A DNA stretch of 64,000 bases, from positions 2,692,501-2,756,500 of the forward strand of contig NZ_CP054150.1 in the NCBI RefSeq assembly GCF_021310995.1. The letters run 5' to 3'. Below, piece after piece: positions 1-9,107 of the stretch. Both the position numbers and the translations under genes were made by a program. This DNA is from Agrobacterium vaccinii (GTDB lineage Bacteria > Pseudomonadota > Alphaproteobacteria > Rhizobiales > Rhizobiaceae). Within the stretch, counting starts at the first letter, position 1; every line of letters begins with the position of its first letter. The notes beneath the pieces were generated by a model, which did no database searches, was not told the origin of the DNA, and was given only the letters and a program-made list of their open reading frames with translations.

Positions 1-933
1 GATCTGTTGTACAAGATCGATGACGACACCTATCAGGCATCGTTTGCAGAAGCGCAGGCCGCCCTGGAACGAGCAGAGGTCAGCGTGCCCGCTGCGGAAA
101 CCAACCTTCAGCGCTATGAGCGTCTGGCCAATTCCGGCGCCTCGCAAAAAGAATTCGAAGACGCGCGCACGACACTGCTGCAGGCGAAGGCCTCCGTGGC
201 CGAGGCCCGCGCAACCTTGCAGACGGCCCAGATCAATCTGTCCCTCACCGAAGTGCGTGCGCCCTTCGATGGCGTGACATCCGCCACCAACTTCTCGATC
301 GGAAACGTGGTCACGGCCAGCCAGGCCGACTCGTTGATGACGCTGCGCAAGATCAATCCGATCTACATTCAGCTCAACGAATCGAGCGTCAACCTTCTTC
401 GTTTGCAGGCTGCGATCAAAACCGGAAAACTGGAGCGGAGTGACAATAGCGAAACGACGGATATTCGGCTGAAGCTGGAAGACGGCTCGGAATACCCTGG
501 TGTCGGTAAGCTCGACATGTCCGAAATGGCCGTCAGCACCACGACTGGCACCGTTTCGATCCGCACCCTCTTCGATAATCCTGACAACATCATCCTTCCG
601 GGCATGTATGTTCGCGCAACCATCACGATCGGCAAGGAGATCGGTTACCTCATTCCGCAACGCGCAGCAGGGCGTAACGCCAGTGGCGAACTGACCGCGA
701 AATTCGCGACGGCGGAAAACAAGGTGGAAACCAGAACATTTCCGACCAGCCAGCTCTCCGGCAACAACTGGCTCGTGACCGAGAATGTGTCTGATGGCGA
801 CAAGCTGATCGTCGATGGATTTCAAGGCATTGCCAACAACGCTGTGGTCAATCCTATCCCAGCCGAGATCGACGACAAGGGATTCATAATAGAAAAGCAG
901 AGCGCCCAGCCCGCTCCGGCGCCGAAATCATGA
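1..933 (+). CDS. RND efflux periplasmic adaptor (membrane fusion protein), 5' truncated
   Basis: This is the C-terminal three quarters of a membrane fusion protein that links an inner-membrane RND pump to an outer-membrane channel. The frame is open to the first base, so the true start and signal peptide lie upstream of the window. The visible part begins inside the lipoyl/hairpin region (YKIDDDTYQ) and continues through an alpha-helical hairpin rich in Ala, Glu and Gln. A second lipoyl half follows (EVRAPFDGVT), then the beta-barrel domain (ILPGMYVRATI) and the membrane-proximal domain. The tail is Pro/Ala rich. The RND pump starts 44 bases downstream on the same strand, so the two are probably co-transcribed. 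Family assignment is firm; the exported substrate cannot be read from sequence. AmeABC or AcrAB-type drug efflux systems of agrobacteria are the nearest models. Confidence 0.93.
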   Translation, partial: DLLYKIDDDTYQASFAEAQAALERAEVSVPAAETNLQRYERLANSGASQKEFEDARTTLLQAKASVAEARATLQTAQINLSLTEVRAPFDGVTSATNFSIGNVVTASQADSLMTLRKINPIYIQLNESSVNLLRLQAAIKTGKLERSDNSETTDIRLKLEDGSEYPGVGKLDMSEMAVSTTTGTVSIRTLFDNPDNIILPGMYVRATITIGKEIGYLIPQRAAGRNASGELTAKFATAENKVETRTFPTSQLSGNNWLVTENVSDGDKLIVDGFQGIANNAVVNPIPAEIDDKGFIIEKQSAQPAPAPKS

Positions 934-977
934 TGTCTCAAGACATGCTCGGCAACATCGTGATCAGGAACTAGATT

Positions 978-3900
978 ATGGCACACTTCTTTATTCGGCG
1001 ACCGATCTTTGCTTGGGTCATCGCCATCGTCATCATGCTGGGCGGTGGCCTTGCAATCACCACGCTGTCGATTTCCCAATATCCGGAAATTGCGCCCCCG
1101 ACGGTGCGCATCAGCGCAAGCTACACCGGGGCAAGCGCCGACACTGTGCGCAAAACCGTGACGCAGATCATCGAAGACGCAATGACCGGCCTTGACGGGC
1201 TGACCTACATGACATCGTCGTCAACCACAGGGTCTGCAAGCGTCACCCTGACATTCGACAACAGCGTCAACTCCGACATTGCCCAGGTTCAGGTTCAAAA
1301 CAAACTGCAACTTGTTACCTCGCAGTTGCCTTCCGTGGTTCAGGACCTCGGCATTTCAGTCACCAAATCCACGTCGAGTATCCTGCTCGTCGGCGCACTT
1401 GTGTCGACGGATGGCAAGCGCTCTTCCGCTGATCTCGGCGACATCTTCTCCACGCAGATCGAAGATCAGGTGAAGCGCCTGGAAGGCGTCGGCGACATCA
1501 ATGCGTTCGGCTCCGCCTATGCCATGCGCATCTGGCTCGATCCGTTCAAGCTGAGGAAATTTCAGCTGACGCCAGCCGATGTGACCTCGGCGATCCAGTC
1601 GCAGAACACCCAGGTTTCCGTTGGTTCGGTCGGCGGGCTTCCCGCCGTGGAAGGCCAGCAGATCAACGTCACGATGACGGCACAGAGCCAGTTGACGACG
1701 GTACCTGATTTCGAGCGCATTCTTCTCAAGGCGGACACGACGGGTGCAAATGTCCGCCTCAGCGACGTTGCACGCGTCGAGATCGGTCAGGAAACCTACT
1801 CATCGACGTCGCGCTCGAACCGCCAACCCGCGTCTGGTTTTGCGGTGAACCTTGCAACAGGAGCCAACGCGCTCGATACGGCGGCACTCGTCAAATCCAA
1901 GCTGGACCAGCTCGCACCGGCGCTGCCGCAGAACGTCAAGATCATCTATCCCTACGACACCACGCCTTTCGTTTCGCTTTCCATCGAGAAGGTCGTTCAC
2001 ACGCTCATCGAAGCCATCGTGCTCGTCTTCGTCGTGTTGCTCGTTTTCCTCCAGAACCTGCGCGCCACCTTCATTCCGATGATTGCCGTTCCAGTGGTAC
2101 TGCTGGGTACGTTCGGAATTTTGGCCCTGACCGGATATTCGATCAATACGCTGACGATGTTTGCGATGGTGTTGGCTATCGGCCTTCTGGTCGATGACGC
2201 AATCGTCGTCGTCGAAAACGTCGAGCGCATCATGTCGGAAGAGGGCCTGGGGCCGCTCGAAGCGACTGAAAAGTCGATGGGGGAAATTACCGGTGCCATC
2301 ATCGGCATCGCCCTTGTTCTCACCGCCGTGTTTATTCCGATGGCCTTTTTCGGCGGCTCGACGGGTATCATCTACCGCCAGTTCTCCATCACCATCGTTT
2401 CGGCGATGCTGCTGTCTGCACTGGTTGCCATCGTGCTCACGCCTGCGCTTTGCGCAACGATGCTGAAGCCGATCAATCACGACAAAAAGGGCCGAGGCCC
2501 CGGTGCATGGTTCAACAGGGGATTCGATCGCACGACGAACGGATATGTCGGTTCGGTTGGGTATTTGCTGAAGCGGCCTTTGCGTGTCCTCATCATGTTC
2601 GCAATCGTCATGGGCGGATGCGCATGGTTCTTCACCCGCCTCCCCACGTCCTTCCTGCCGCAGGAAGATCAGGGCGTCTTGATGACGATCGTCCAATTGC
2701 CGAATGGTTCGACCAGCCCGCAGACCGCCAAGATCATCGAAAAAGTCGAGAACTATTATCTCGACGATGAAAAGGACGTCATTGAAAGCGTGTTTGCGGT
2801 CAATGGCTTCAGCTTTACCGGCAGTGGCCAGAGCTATGCGATGGTTTTTGCCAAGCTGAAGGACTTCGATCTGCGCACCGACCCGAAAATGGCGGCCTCC
2901 GCCATCGTGCAGCGCGCCATGGGTAAATTCATGACCTTCCGCGAAGCGCAGGTCTTCCCGATTCTGCCGCCAGCGATCCAGGGAATGGGCAACTCCAGCG
3001 GCTTCTCCATGTATCTGGTCGATAGCGGAAACCAAGGCAGCGACGCGCTCGTTGCCGCCTCCAAGCAGGTCATCCAGACTGCAAATTCCAGTGGCAAGGT
3101 GGCCGCAATGCGCGCCAACGACCGCGATCAGGAAAGCCAAGTAAAGCTTGATCTGGACCAGGAGAAGCTCGGCGCGATGGGCCTGAACATTTCCGAGGTC
3201 AATTCCATGCTGACCACGATTTTCGCCGGTAGCCGGGTCAACGACTTCACGCTCAACAACAAGATCAAGAAGGTCTACGTCCAGGCGGACGCGCCTTACC
3301 GTATGCAGGCGGAAGATCTGAAATACTGGAATGCCCGCAACGCGGGCAGCGAGATGGTGCCGTTTACGTCCTTTGCGACGGCGAAATGGGTGAATGGTCT
3401 GCCATCGGTATCCGCTTTCAACGCGGCCAACGCCTTCTCGATGGAAGGGGCAGCACCTCCTGGCGTCAGTTCGGGCGATGCCATGAACGAGGTGGAAAAG
3501 ATCGTTTCGCAGATGGAGGGTGGTTACTCGGTTGCATGGACCGGCATTTCCTATCAGGAACGCCTGTCGGGCTCGCAGGCGCCGTTGCTTTACGCCCTCT
3601 CCGTTCTCATCGTCTTCCTCTGCCTTTCGGCGCTTTACGAAAGCTGGTCGATCCCGTTCTCCGTCATCATGGCGGTGCCGGTCGGCGTGTTGGGTGCGCT
3701 TTTTGCAGCCGATATCTTCGGTCAATCCAACGACGTCTATTTCAAGGTTGGACTGCTGACGACAATCGGGCTTGCGGCGAAAAACGCGATCCTGATCGTG
3801 GAGTTTGCGAAAGAGCGGCAGGAACATGGACTGAGCTTGCTGGATGCCACTCTGGAAGCCGCAAAGCTGCGTCTGCGACCGATCATCATGACGTCTTTGG

Positions 3901-4067
3901 CCTTCATTCTGGGCGTCGTGCCACTGGCAATCGCCAGCGGCGCGGGCTCTGCGGCGCAGAATGCGATCGGTATTGGGGTGTTGGGTGGTATGCTTTCTGC
4001 AACACTGCTCGGAATTTTCTTCATTCCGTCGTTTTTCGTCATGATTCGACGCCTATCTAAACGTTAA
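978..4067 (+). CDS. RND multidrug efflux pump, AcrB/HAE1 family inner-membrane subunit
   Basis: This proton-driven inner-membrane transporter exports hydrophobic compounds through the adaptor and outer-membrane channel encoded on either side. At 1029 residues it matches the usual HAE1 length. It opens with the typical FFIRRPIFAWVIAI first membrane segment and has the two-fold RND layout of 12 helices and two large periplasmic loops. The proton-relay residues are present: the Asp pair D406/D407 in TM4 (LLVDDAIVVVEN) and Lys935 in TM10 (LAAKNAILIVEF). The family motif GGSTG follows TM5. The start at 978 gives the canonical N terminus. Substrate specificity is not predictable from sequence. Confidence 0.96.
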   Translation: MAHFFIRRPIFAWVIAIVIMLGGGLAITTLSISQYPEIAPPTVRISASYTGASADTVRKTVTQIIEDAMTGLDGLTYMTSSSTTGSASVTLTFDNSVNSDIAQVQVQNKLQLVTSQLPSVVQDLGISVTKSTSSILLVGALVSTDGKRSSADLGDIFSTQIEDQVKRLEGVGDINAFGSAYAMRIWLDPFKLRKFQLTPADVTSAIQSQNTQVSVGSVGGLPAVEGQQINVTMTAQSQLTTVPDFERILLKADTTGANVRLSDVARVEIGQETYSSTSRSNRQPASGFAVNLATGANALDTAALVKSKLDQLAPALPQNVKIIYPYDTTPFVSLSIEKVVHTLIEAIVLVFVVLLVFLQNLRATFIPMIAVPVVLLGTFGILALTGYSINTLTMFAMVLAIGLLVDDAIVVVENVERIMSEEGLGPLEATEKSMGEITGAIIGIALVLTAVFIPMAFFGGSTGIIYRQFSITIVSAMLLSALVAIVLTPALCATMLKPINHDKKGRGPGAWFNRGFDRTTNGYVGSVGYLLKRPLRVLIMFAIVMGGCAWFFTRLPTSFLPQEDQGVLMTIVQLPNGSTSPQTAKIIEKVENYYLDDEKDVIESVFAVNGFSFTGSGQSYAMVFAKLKDFDLRTDPKMAASAIVQRAMGKFMTFREAQVFPILPPAIQGMGNSSGFSMYLVDSGNQGSDALVAASKQVIQTANSSGKVAAMRANDRDQESQVKLDLDQEKLGAMGLNISEVNSMLTTIFAGSRVNDFTLNNKIKKVYVQADAPYRMQAEDLKYWNARNAGSEMVPFTSFATAKWVNGLPSVSAFNAANAFSMEGAAPPGVSSGDAMNEVEKIVSQMEGGYSVAWTGISYQERLSGSQAPLLYALSVLIVFLCLSALYESWSIPFSVIMAVPVGVLGALFAADIFGQSNDVYFKVGLLTTIGLAAKNAILIVEFAKERQEHGLSLLDATLEAAKLRLRPIIMTSLAFILGVVPLAIASGAGSAAQNAIGIGVLGGMLSATLLGIFFIPSFFVMIRRLSKR

Positions 4068-4211
4068 CAAACCAAAAATGTGCTAGCAAAGCAGGAATAG
4101 GCTGTTAGAAATGTCGCGAATTATGAACCGCAATTTCTGCAGCACATAAGCAGCGCTACGCTCATTTCGACTGAGGGTGCAATGTGCGCCAAAATAAATT
4201 GGGATAACTTC

Positions 4212-5663
4212 ATGCCGTCTATTCGCGCTACCATTCCTCTGACGTTGCTTCTCCTGTCAGGCTGTGTTGTCGGCCCGGACCATAAAGCACCGGACATTCA
4301 GCTTCCCGCCAAATTTGCCGAGGGCGGAAAAGCCTCCAACGGTGATGTTGCGACAGTGGCCTGGTGGAACGCGTTCAACGATAGCCGCCTGAACGGATAT
4401 GTCTCGACGGGTCTGGCGCAGAACCTGACCGTGTTGCAGGCGATCGAGCGTATCAATCAGGCTGAGTCCCAGATCACTGTTGCTGGTGCGGGCGCTCTTC
4501 CAAGCCTGACCGGTTCCGGCAGCCATACGACGTCGCAGACGAAGGGCAGCTTCCCAGGCACGAACCGCAGCGTCCAGAACACATCGAGCGGTGCGCTTGA
4601 TGCGTCATGGCTGCTCGACCTGTTCGGCCAATACCGCCGCGCCAAGGAAAGCGCTTCCGCTTCGCTCGACGCCGCCTATTCCACCGCAGACGTCCAGCGC
4701 CTGACGCTGATCTCGTCGGTGGTATCGGCTTATATCGACGTTCGCTACTATCAGGAGCGCCTGGCAATCGCCCGTGCAAACCTGAAGTCCCGCCGCGAAA
4801 CGCTTGATCTGACCAAGCTTCAGCTGGAAGCTGGCGCAGCGTCGCGTCTCGATGTCGTCCAGTCCGAAGGTCTGGTCAACTCGACACTTGCCGACATGCC
4901 GGGTCTGGAAACAAGCTTCCGTCAGGCGGCCCACCGCATCGCGACATTGCTCGGCATGCCGGCATCGTCGCTGGTTGTCGAATTGCAGCGCGGCGCACGT
5001 CAGCCTGTCGCCCGCAAGACGCCGCTCACAGGCATTCCTGCAGATCTCATTCGCAACCGTCCTGACATTCGTGTGGCCGAGCGCAATCTCGCAGCTGCCG
5101 TCGCAGAAATCGGCGTTGCCGAATCGCGCCTCTATCCAAGCATCACGATCAGCGGCTCGATTTCGCCAAGCTACGTGAACCTGTCCAACAACGGTTCGCG
5201 CGGCACATCGAACTCTTGGTCCTTCGGCCCAAGCCTCGTTCTGCCGATCTTCGATGGCGGTAGCCTGCGCGCCAATGTCGACATCGCCAAGTCGTCTGCT
5301 CGCGAGCAGTATCTGGCATGGAAGGCAACCGTGCTGAACGGCATCGAGGAAGTCGAAAACGCGCTTGCCGCAGTCACTCGCGACAAGCAGACGGAAGATG
5401 CGCTTCGCAGAACCGTCAAGTCCTACCAGGAAGCCCTCTCGCTCGCGACAGCAAGCTACCGCGACGGCGCGTCTTCTCTGCTCGACGTTCTCGATGCGCA
5501 GCGCCAGGTCTCGACAGCCCAGGCCAATCTCGCAACTGCGGTTCAGACGACAGCTCAGGACTATGTGCGGTTGAGCGTAGCGCTTGGCGGCGGTTATGCC
5601 GTCGGCGCGCCGACGACATCGTCGAACAGCATCATGGCAGCCAACACGCCAAAGGGAATGTAA
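4212..5663 (+). CDS. Outer-membrane efflux channel lipoprotein, NodT/OprM family
   Basis: This trimeric outer-membrane channel completes the RND export system. I place the start at the ATG at 4212, because it leads directly into a lipoprotein signal peptide ending in the lipobox LLLSGC. An upstream ATG at 4182 would add ten polar residues in front of it. The mature protein starts CVVGPDHKAP and then shows CWW-like VAWWNAFNDSRLN. Two repeats of the outer-membrane efflux domain follow, including PADLIRNRPDIRVAERNLAAA and a second-repeat segment ending SSLLDVLDAQRQV. The gap to the pump gene is 144 bases, so it may have its own translation signals, but the context says one system. A strong terminator follows. 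Confidence 0.94.
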   Translation: MPSIRATIPLTLLLLSGCVVGPDHKAPDIQLPAKFAEGGKASNGDVATVAWWNAFNDSRLNGYVSTGLAQNLTVLQAIERINQAESQITVAGAGALPSLTGSGSHTTSQTKGSFPGTNRSVQNTSSGALDASWLLDLFGQYRRAKESASASLDAAYSTADVQRLTLISSVVSAYIDVRYYQERLAIARANLKSRRETLDLTKLQLEAGAASRLDVVQSEGLVNSTLADMPGLETSFRQAAHRIATLLGMPASSLVVELQRGARQPVARKTPLTGIPADLIRNRPDIRVAERNLAAAVAEIGVAESRLYPSITISGSISPSYVNLSNNGSRGTSNSWSFGPSLVLPIFDGGSLRANVDIAKSSAREQYLAWKATVLNGIEEVENALAAVTRDKQTEDALRRTVKSYQEALSLATASYRDGASSLLDVLDAQRQVSTAQANLATAVQTTAQDYVRLSVALGGGYAVGAPTTSSNSIMAANTPKGM

Positions 5664-5692
5664 GAGCCGCCATCAGCGTCTCAATCACATCG

Positions 5693-5721
5693 ATCCCGCA
5701 ACGAAAGTTGCGGGATTTTTT
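5693..5721 (+). terminator. Rho-independent terminator of the RND operon
   Basis: A perfect 10-bp stem (ATCCCGCAAC / GTTGCGGGAT) closes a GAAA tetraloop and runs directly into a T tract. It lies 30 bases after the outer-membrane channel gene and ends the efflux operon. Confidence 0.9.
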
Positions 5722-5739
5722 GTGCCCGATGCAGACAGC

Positions 5740-5770
5740 AAAAAGCCCCGGATCGCTCCGAGGCTTTTTT
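5740..5770 (-). terminator. Rho-independent terminator of efp
   Basis: A stem made of AAAAGCC-CGGA and TCCG-GGCTTTT arms, with one mismatch, lies just 3' of efp on the minus strand and is followed by T residues in that direction. The flanking A and T tracts also make it potentially bidirectional, backing up the plus-strand terminator 20 bases away. Confidence 0.75.
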
Positions 5771-5792
5771 CAAAACAACGATGGTCGAATAA

Positions 5793-6362
5793 TCAGTTCT
5801 TGGCGCGTTCGACGTAGGAATTGTCTTCCGTCGCGATAACGACGCGAATACCGGCGTCGACATGCGGAGGCACCATGGTGCGGATGCCGTTGGACAGCAT
5901 GGCAGGCTTATAGGACGACGATGCCGTCTGGCCCTTGACGACCGGTTCAGTCTCGACGATCTCAAGAGTGACATGGCGAGGAAGAATGACGGCCAAAGGC
6001 AGACCTTCATGGATCGACAGAACGCAGGTCATGCCTTCCTGAAGATAGGCCTTCTGGTCACCCATTGTTTCCGCGTCAACGACGACCTGGTCGTAGTTTT
6101 CCGGGTTCATGAAGTGGAAGCCTTCACCGTCTTCGTAGAGGAACTGGAAATTCAGGTCTTCAACGAACGCGCGCTCAACCTGCTCGGTCGTGCGCCAGCG
6201 CTCGGAAACCTTTACGCCGTCCGAAATGCGGCGCATATCGACCTGCGTCACCGGCGTGCCCTTGCCGGGGTGGAAGTTGTTGGCGGTGAGAACGACATAG
6301 AGCTTGCCATCGACGTCGATGACATTGCCCTTGCGAACGGATGAGGCGATAACCTTGACCAT
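5793..6362 (-). CDS. efp: Translation elongation factor P
   Basis: EF-P binds ribosomes stalled on consecutive prolines and promotes peptide-bond formation. The 189-residue length and three beta-barrel domains match the family. The conserved modification site is visible in the N-terminal KOW-like domain: HPGKGTP, with Lys34 at the tip. This is the lysine that EpmA beta-lysylates in Escherichia coli. The epmA and epmB genes start about 250 bases away in the opposite direction, which supports beta-lysylation here as opposed to rhamnosylation (which uses Arg). The C-terminal half carries the expected TAxSSYKPA and G(I/T)[14 protein letters not shown] motifs. A terminator follows the stop. Confidence 0.97.
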   Translation of the reverse strand: MVKVIASSVRKGNVIDVDGKLYVVLTANNFHPGKGTPVTQVDMRRISDGVKVSERWRTTEQVERAFVEDLNFQFLYEDGEGFHFMNPENYDQVVVDAETMGDQKAYLQEGMTCVLSIHEGLPLAVILPRHVTLEIVETEPVVKGQTASSSYKPAMLSNGIRTMVPPHVDAGIRVVIATEDNSYVERAKN

Positions 6363-6611
6363 ATGATTTCCTTGTCACTCAATGAAATGCGTCGTAAAGG
6401 ACCGCGCGGCTGCACCGGTCCGATGGACGTTTTGTATGTTTTCTGGGGCGCAACTACCTTAAATCCGGGCCGAACGCCAGCCTTGTGCAGCATCGAAGCG
6501 AAAACTGTGGTGCTGTTTTCTGATAAAACACGCTAAGGAAAACGTTTGAAGCTGCCGCGACAGCATATTTTCCGCCGCTGAGCAAAGAACCGACCGTAAA
6601 GAAGACCGCCG

Positions 6612-7676
6612 ATGGGTAACAGCCTCAACATGACGTCTCCCTGGTGGACACCGGATGTCCACATGGATCGCCGTCCGTTTCTTTTGGGGCGCAACGCCAT
6701 TCAGGCCGCGTTCCGGGGCTTTTTTGCGAGACACGATTTCATCGAGGTTGATACTTCGACCTTGCAGGTTTCGCCCGGCAACGAAGCCAATCTTCACGCC
6801 TTCGCAACAACGGGCATTACGACCAGCGCCGAACACGCCCCGCTTTATCTCCACACCTCGCCGGAATTCGCCTGCAAGAAACTGCTGGCTGCCGGCGAAA
6901 AACGGATTGCCTGCTTTGCCCATGTCTATCGTAACCGGGAGCGCGGGCCGCTGCACCACCCGGAATTCACCATGCTGGAATGGTACCGTGCAGGCGAAAC
7001 CTATCAGACGCTGATGAATGATAGCGCACAGTTGCTGGGGCTTGCGGCTGAAACTGCGAAGACCAAAACGTTCAGCTACCTCGGGCGCGAGGTCGATCCC
7101 TTTCTGGAGCCGGAACGCGTCAGCGTCGCCGAAGCCTTTCAGCGCTTTGCCGGTATAGATATTCTGGCATCCGTCGATCATTCCGGCGAGACCGATCGCG
7201 ATCATCTCGCCCTCCTCACAAAAGCTGCAGGCATCCGCGTCTCGGATGATGACAGCTGGGCCGATATCTTCAGCCGCGTCATCGTGCAGCGCGTCGAGCC
7301 GCAACTCGGCTTTGGACGTGCGACGATACTGGATGAATATCCGACCAGTGAGGCGGCGCTTGCGCGGCGATCTCCCGGCGACAGCCGCGTGGCAGAGCGT
7401 TTCGAGCTTTACGCGTGCGGTGTGGAACTGGCCAACGCATTTGGTGAACTGACCAATGCTGGCGAGCAACGCCTTCGCTTCGAAACGGAAATGCGTGAGA
7501 AGCAGCGTATCTACGGAGAGACCTACCCCATCGATGAGGACTTTCTGGCCGCTCTTGCCATCATGCCGGAAGCGAGCGGCATCGCCCTCGGCTTCGACCG
7601 TCTGGTGATGCTGGCCACGGGCGCACCGCGCATCGATCTGGTCATGTGGGCACCCGTTGCGGCTTACGGCTCATGA
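6612..7676 (+). CDS. epmA: EF-P--(R)-beta-lysine ligase (lysyl-tRNA synthetase paralogue)
   Basis: This enzyme activates (R)-beta-lysine and attaches it to Lys34 of EF-P. It is the catalytic core of a class II lysyl-tRNA synthetase without the N-terminal anticodon-binding domain. Motif 2 is seen as AHVYRNRERGPLHHPEF followed by TMLEWY, and motif 3 as GIALGFDRLVML near the C terminus. The length of 354 residues compares with about 325 in E. coli. The ATG at 6612 is taken as start; an internal ATG at 6639 is also possible. The last bases overlap the start of epmB (ATGA), so the two modification enzymes are translationally coupled. The efp gene is divergent and adjacent. Confidence 0.94.
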   Translation: MGNSLNMTSPWWTPDVHMDRRPFLLGRNAIQAAFRGFFARHDFIEVDTSTLQVSPGNEANLHAFATTGITTSAEHAPLYLHTSPEFACKKLLAAGEKRIACFAHVYRNRERGPLHHPEFTMLEWYRAGETYQTLMNDSAQLLGLAAETAKTKTFSYLGREVDPFLEPERVSVAEAFQRFAGIDILASVDHSGETDRDHLALLTKAAGIRVSDDDSWADIFSRVIVQRVEPQLGFGRATILDEYPTSEAALARRSPGDSRVAERFELYACGVELANAFGELTNAGEQRLRFETEMREKQRIYGETYPIDEDFLAALAIMPEASGIALGFDRLVMLATGAPRIDLVMWAPVAAYGS

Positions 7677-8725
7677 CGACACGCGGCCTGAAATCAGCGC
7701 AGGACTTGTTTGACGCCGGTCTGGTGGACGAAGCCGCCTTGTCGCGCATCCGTCCTGTGGCCGATCGTTACGCCGTGGCCGTCACGCCTGCGATGGCCAA
7801 CCTTATCGACATCAAGGATGAGGCCGATCCTATCGGCTTGCAGTTCATTCCAAGCGAAGAAGAGCTTCATCACACACCGGATGAGCGCGCCGATCCCATC
7901 GGTGACGAGGCCCATAGCCCAGTACACGGCATCGTTCACCGTTATCCCGACCGCGTGCTTCTCAAGGCTGTTCATATCTGCCCGGTCTACTGCCGCTTCT
8001 GCTTCCGTCGCGAAATGGTGGGGCCGCAGGGCAACGGCACGATGACTGGCGACGAACTGAATGCTGCACTCTCTTACATCACGGCGCATGAAGAAATCTG
8101 GGAGGTCATTTTGACCGGTGGGGACCCGCTCGTGCTGTCGCCCCGTCGGTTGGCGTCCATCATGGAAGGCCTGCGGGAAATACCGCATGTCAAAATCGTT
8201 CGTTTTCATACCCGCGTTCCCGTGGTCGAACCTGACCGTATCGATGCAGACCTGATCGCAGCGCTGAAATCCAGCGGCAAGACCATTTACGTCGCGCTCC
8301 ACGCCAACCACGTGAGGGAACTAACGGATGATGCGCGGGCAGCCTGCGGGCGGTTGATCGATGCCGGTATTTCCATGGTCAGCCAGACCGTGCTGCTGAA
8401 GGGTATCAATGACGACCCGCAAATCCTGGCCGACCTGATGCGTGGTTTCGTGGAAACCCGTGTGAAGCCCTATTATCTCCATCACCCCGATCTTGCGCCC
8501 GGCACCAGCCACTTCCGGGTCGATATCGAGGAAGGGCAGCGCATCGTTGCCGCCATGCGCGGGCGTGTGTCGGGTCTGTGCCAGCCAACCTATGTTCTTG
8601 ATATCCCCGGCGGACATGGAAAAGCCGTCATCGGTCCGAATGCGGCAACGAAACATGCCGACGGTTGCTATTCGGTTTCGGATTTCAACGGCAGGGATCA
8701 TGTCTATCCCCCACAAGAAAATTAA
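7673..8725 (+). CDS. epmB: EF-P-associated lysine 2,3-aminomutase (radical SAM)
   Basis: This radical SAM, PLP-dependent enzyme converts (S)-alpha-lysine to (R)-beta-lysine, the substrate of EpmA. The [4Fe-4S]/SAM motif is C-x3-C-x2-C in HICPVYCRFCFRRE. It is followed by the SAM-binding glycine-rich ILTGGDPL and a C-terminal region that includes IPGGHGK, where the PLP lysine is expected. The ATG at 7673 overlaps the epmA stop by four bases, giving a 350-residue protein of normal length for the EpmB/KamA family. An in-frame GTG further upstream lies inside epmA and is less likely. Linkage to efp and epmA favours EpmB over catabolic KamA. Confidence 0.93.
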   Translation: MTTRGLKSAQDLFDAGLVDEAALSRIRPVADRYAVAVTPAMANLIDIKDEADPIGLQFIPSEEELHHTPDERADPIGDEAHSPVHGIVHRYPDRVLLKAVHICPVYCRFCFRREMVGPQGNGTMTGDELNAALSYITAHEEIWEVILTGGDPLVLSPRRLASIMEGLREIPHVKIVRFHTRVPVVEPDRIDADLIAALKSSGKTIYVALHANHVRELTDDARAACGRLIDAGISMVSQTVLLKGINDDPQILADLMRGFVETRVKPYYLHHPDLAPGTSHFRVDIEEGQRIVAAMRGRVSGLCQPTYVLDIPGGHGKAVIGPNAATKHADGCYSVSDFNGRDHVYPPQEN

Positions 8726-8836
8726 TCGCGAGCGCAAAACTGCGGATTTCCGGGGGCTTTAACGCAACCGGCCCAAAGAAACAAAAATTTCACAATTCCG
8801 CCCCCGTCCTGTCATCATAAAGAAAAATATTCTACC

Positions 8837-8855
8837 TATATTGATAATCATTGAT
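8837..8855. promoter_or_regulatory. Fur-box-like AT-rich palindromic site (weak call)
   Basis: The 19-base stretch centred on TTGATAATCATTGA matches the enterobacterial Fur consensus at 14 of 19 positions by eye. It lies about 85-105 bases upstream of a possible small ORF. In Rhizobiaceae, iron control usually runs through RirA and Irr and the Fur homologue Mur recognises a different box, so the match may be fortuitous. Confidence 0.25.
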
Positions 8856-8886
8856 TACGCCGGGATTCTGGAGTATCAGTTACTCA

Positions 8887-8907
8887 ACCGGAGAGTGATT
8901 CTCCGGT
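8887..8907 (+). promoter_or_regulatory. 5'-leader hairpin ahead of a small ORF
   Basis: A perfect 8-bp inverted repeat (ACCGGAGA / TCTCCGGT) with a 5-base loop lies 33 bases upstream of the ATG at 8941. There is no T tract after it, so it is not a terminator. It could stabilise or regulate a leader transcript. Confidence 0.4.
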
Positions 8908-8940
8908 GTTCCGGTTCAATACCAAAGCAGGGAGAGTGCC

Positions 8941-9033
8941 ATGTATGACTTTAAACGCATTGCCGCGATCCTTGATCCGCGGTTTTCAGATGCCGGACAC
9001 ACAGCCATGTGTTCCCGCTGCTGTCGAATGTGA
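8941..9033 (+). CDS. Possible small Cys-rich peptide, 30 aa
   Basis: This short ORF has an ATG preceded at good spacing by GGGAGAG, a plausible ribosome binding site. The peptide begins MYDFKRIAAIL and ends with a Cys-rich tail, MCSRCCRM. I do not recognise a family. It sits in the 380-base gap between epmB and the next small gene, downstream of a hairpin and an AT-rich palindrome, so it could be a genuine small protein, a leader peptide, or chance. The evidence is the ribosome binding site and layout only; conservation in relatives would be needed to accept it. Confidence 0.35.
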   Translation: MYDFKRIAAILDPRFSDAGHTAMCSRCCRM

Positions 9034-9107
9034 CCTGACGGTCAACCCATCTTTCAAAATTCGATTCGACGAAATGCTGTGAAACAAGCCACAGCGGGAG
9101 TACGACT

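Noticed and set aside
1800..3827. Long minus-strand open frame opposite the RND pump gene
   Set aside because: It is fully antisense to a gene with clear family motifs, and its protein is rich in His, Arg and Asp without any domain, as expected from codon bias of a GC-rich gene.
8941..9033. Treating the 30-codon ORF as a toxin or antitoxin
   Set aside because: There is no paired gene or hydrophobic toxin pattern; only a tentative small-protein call is justified.
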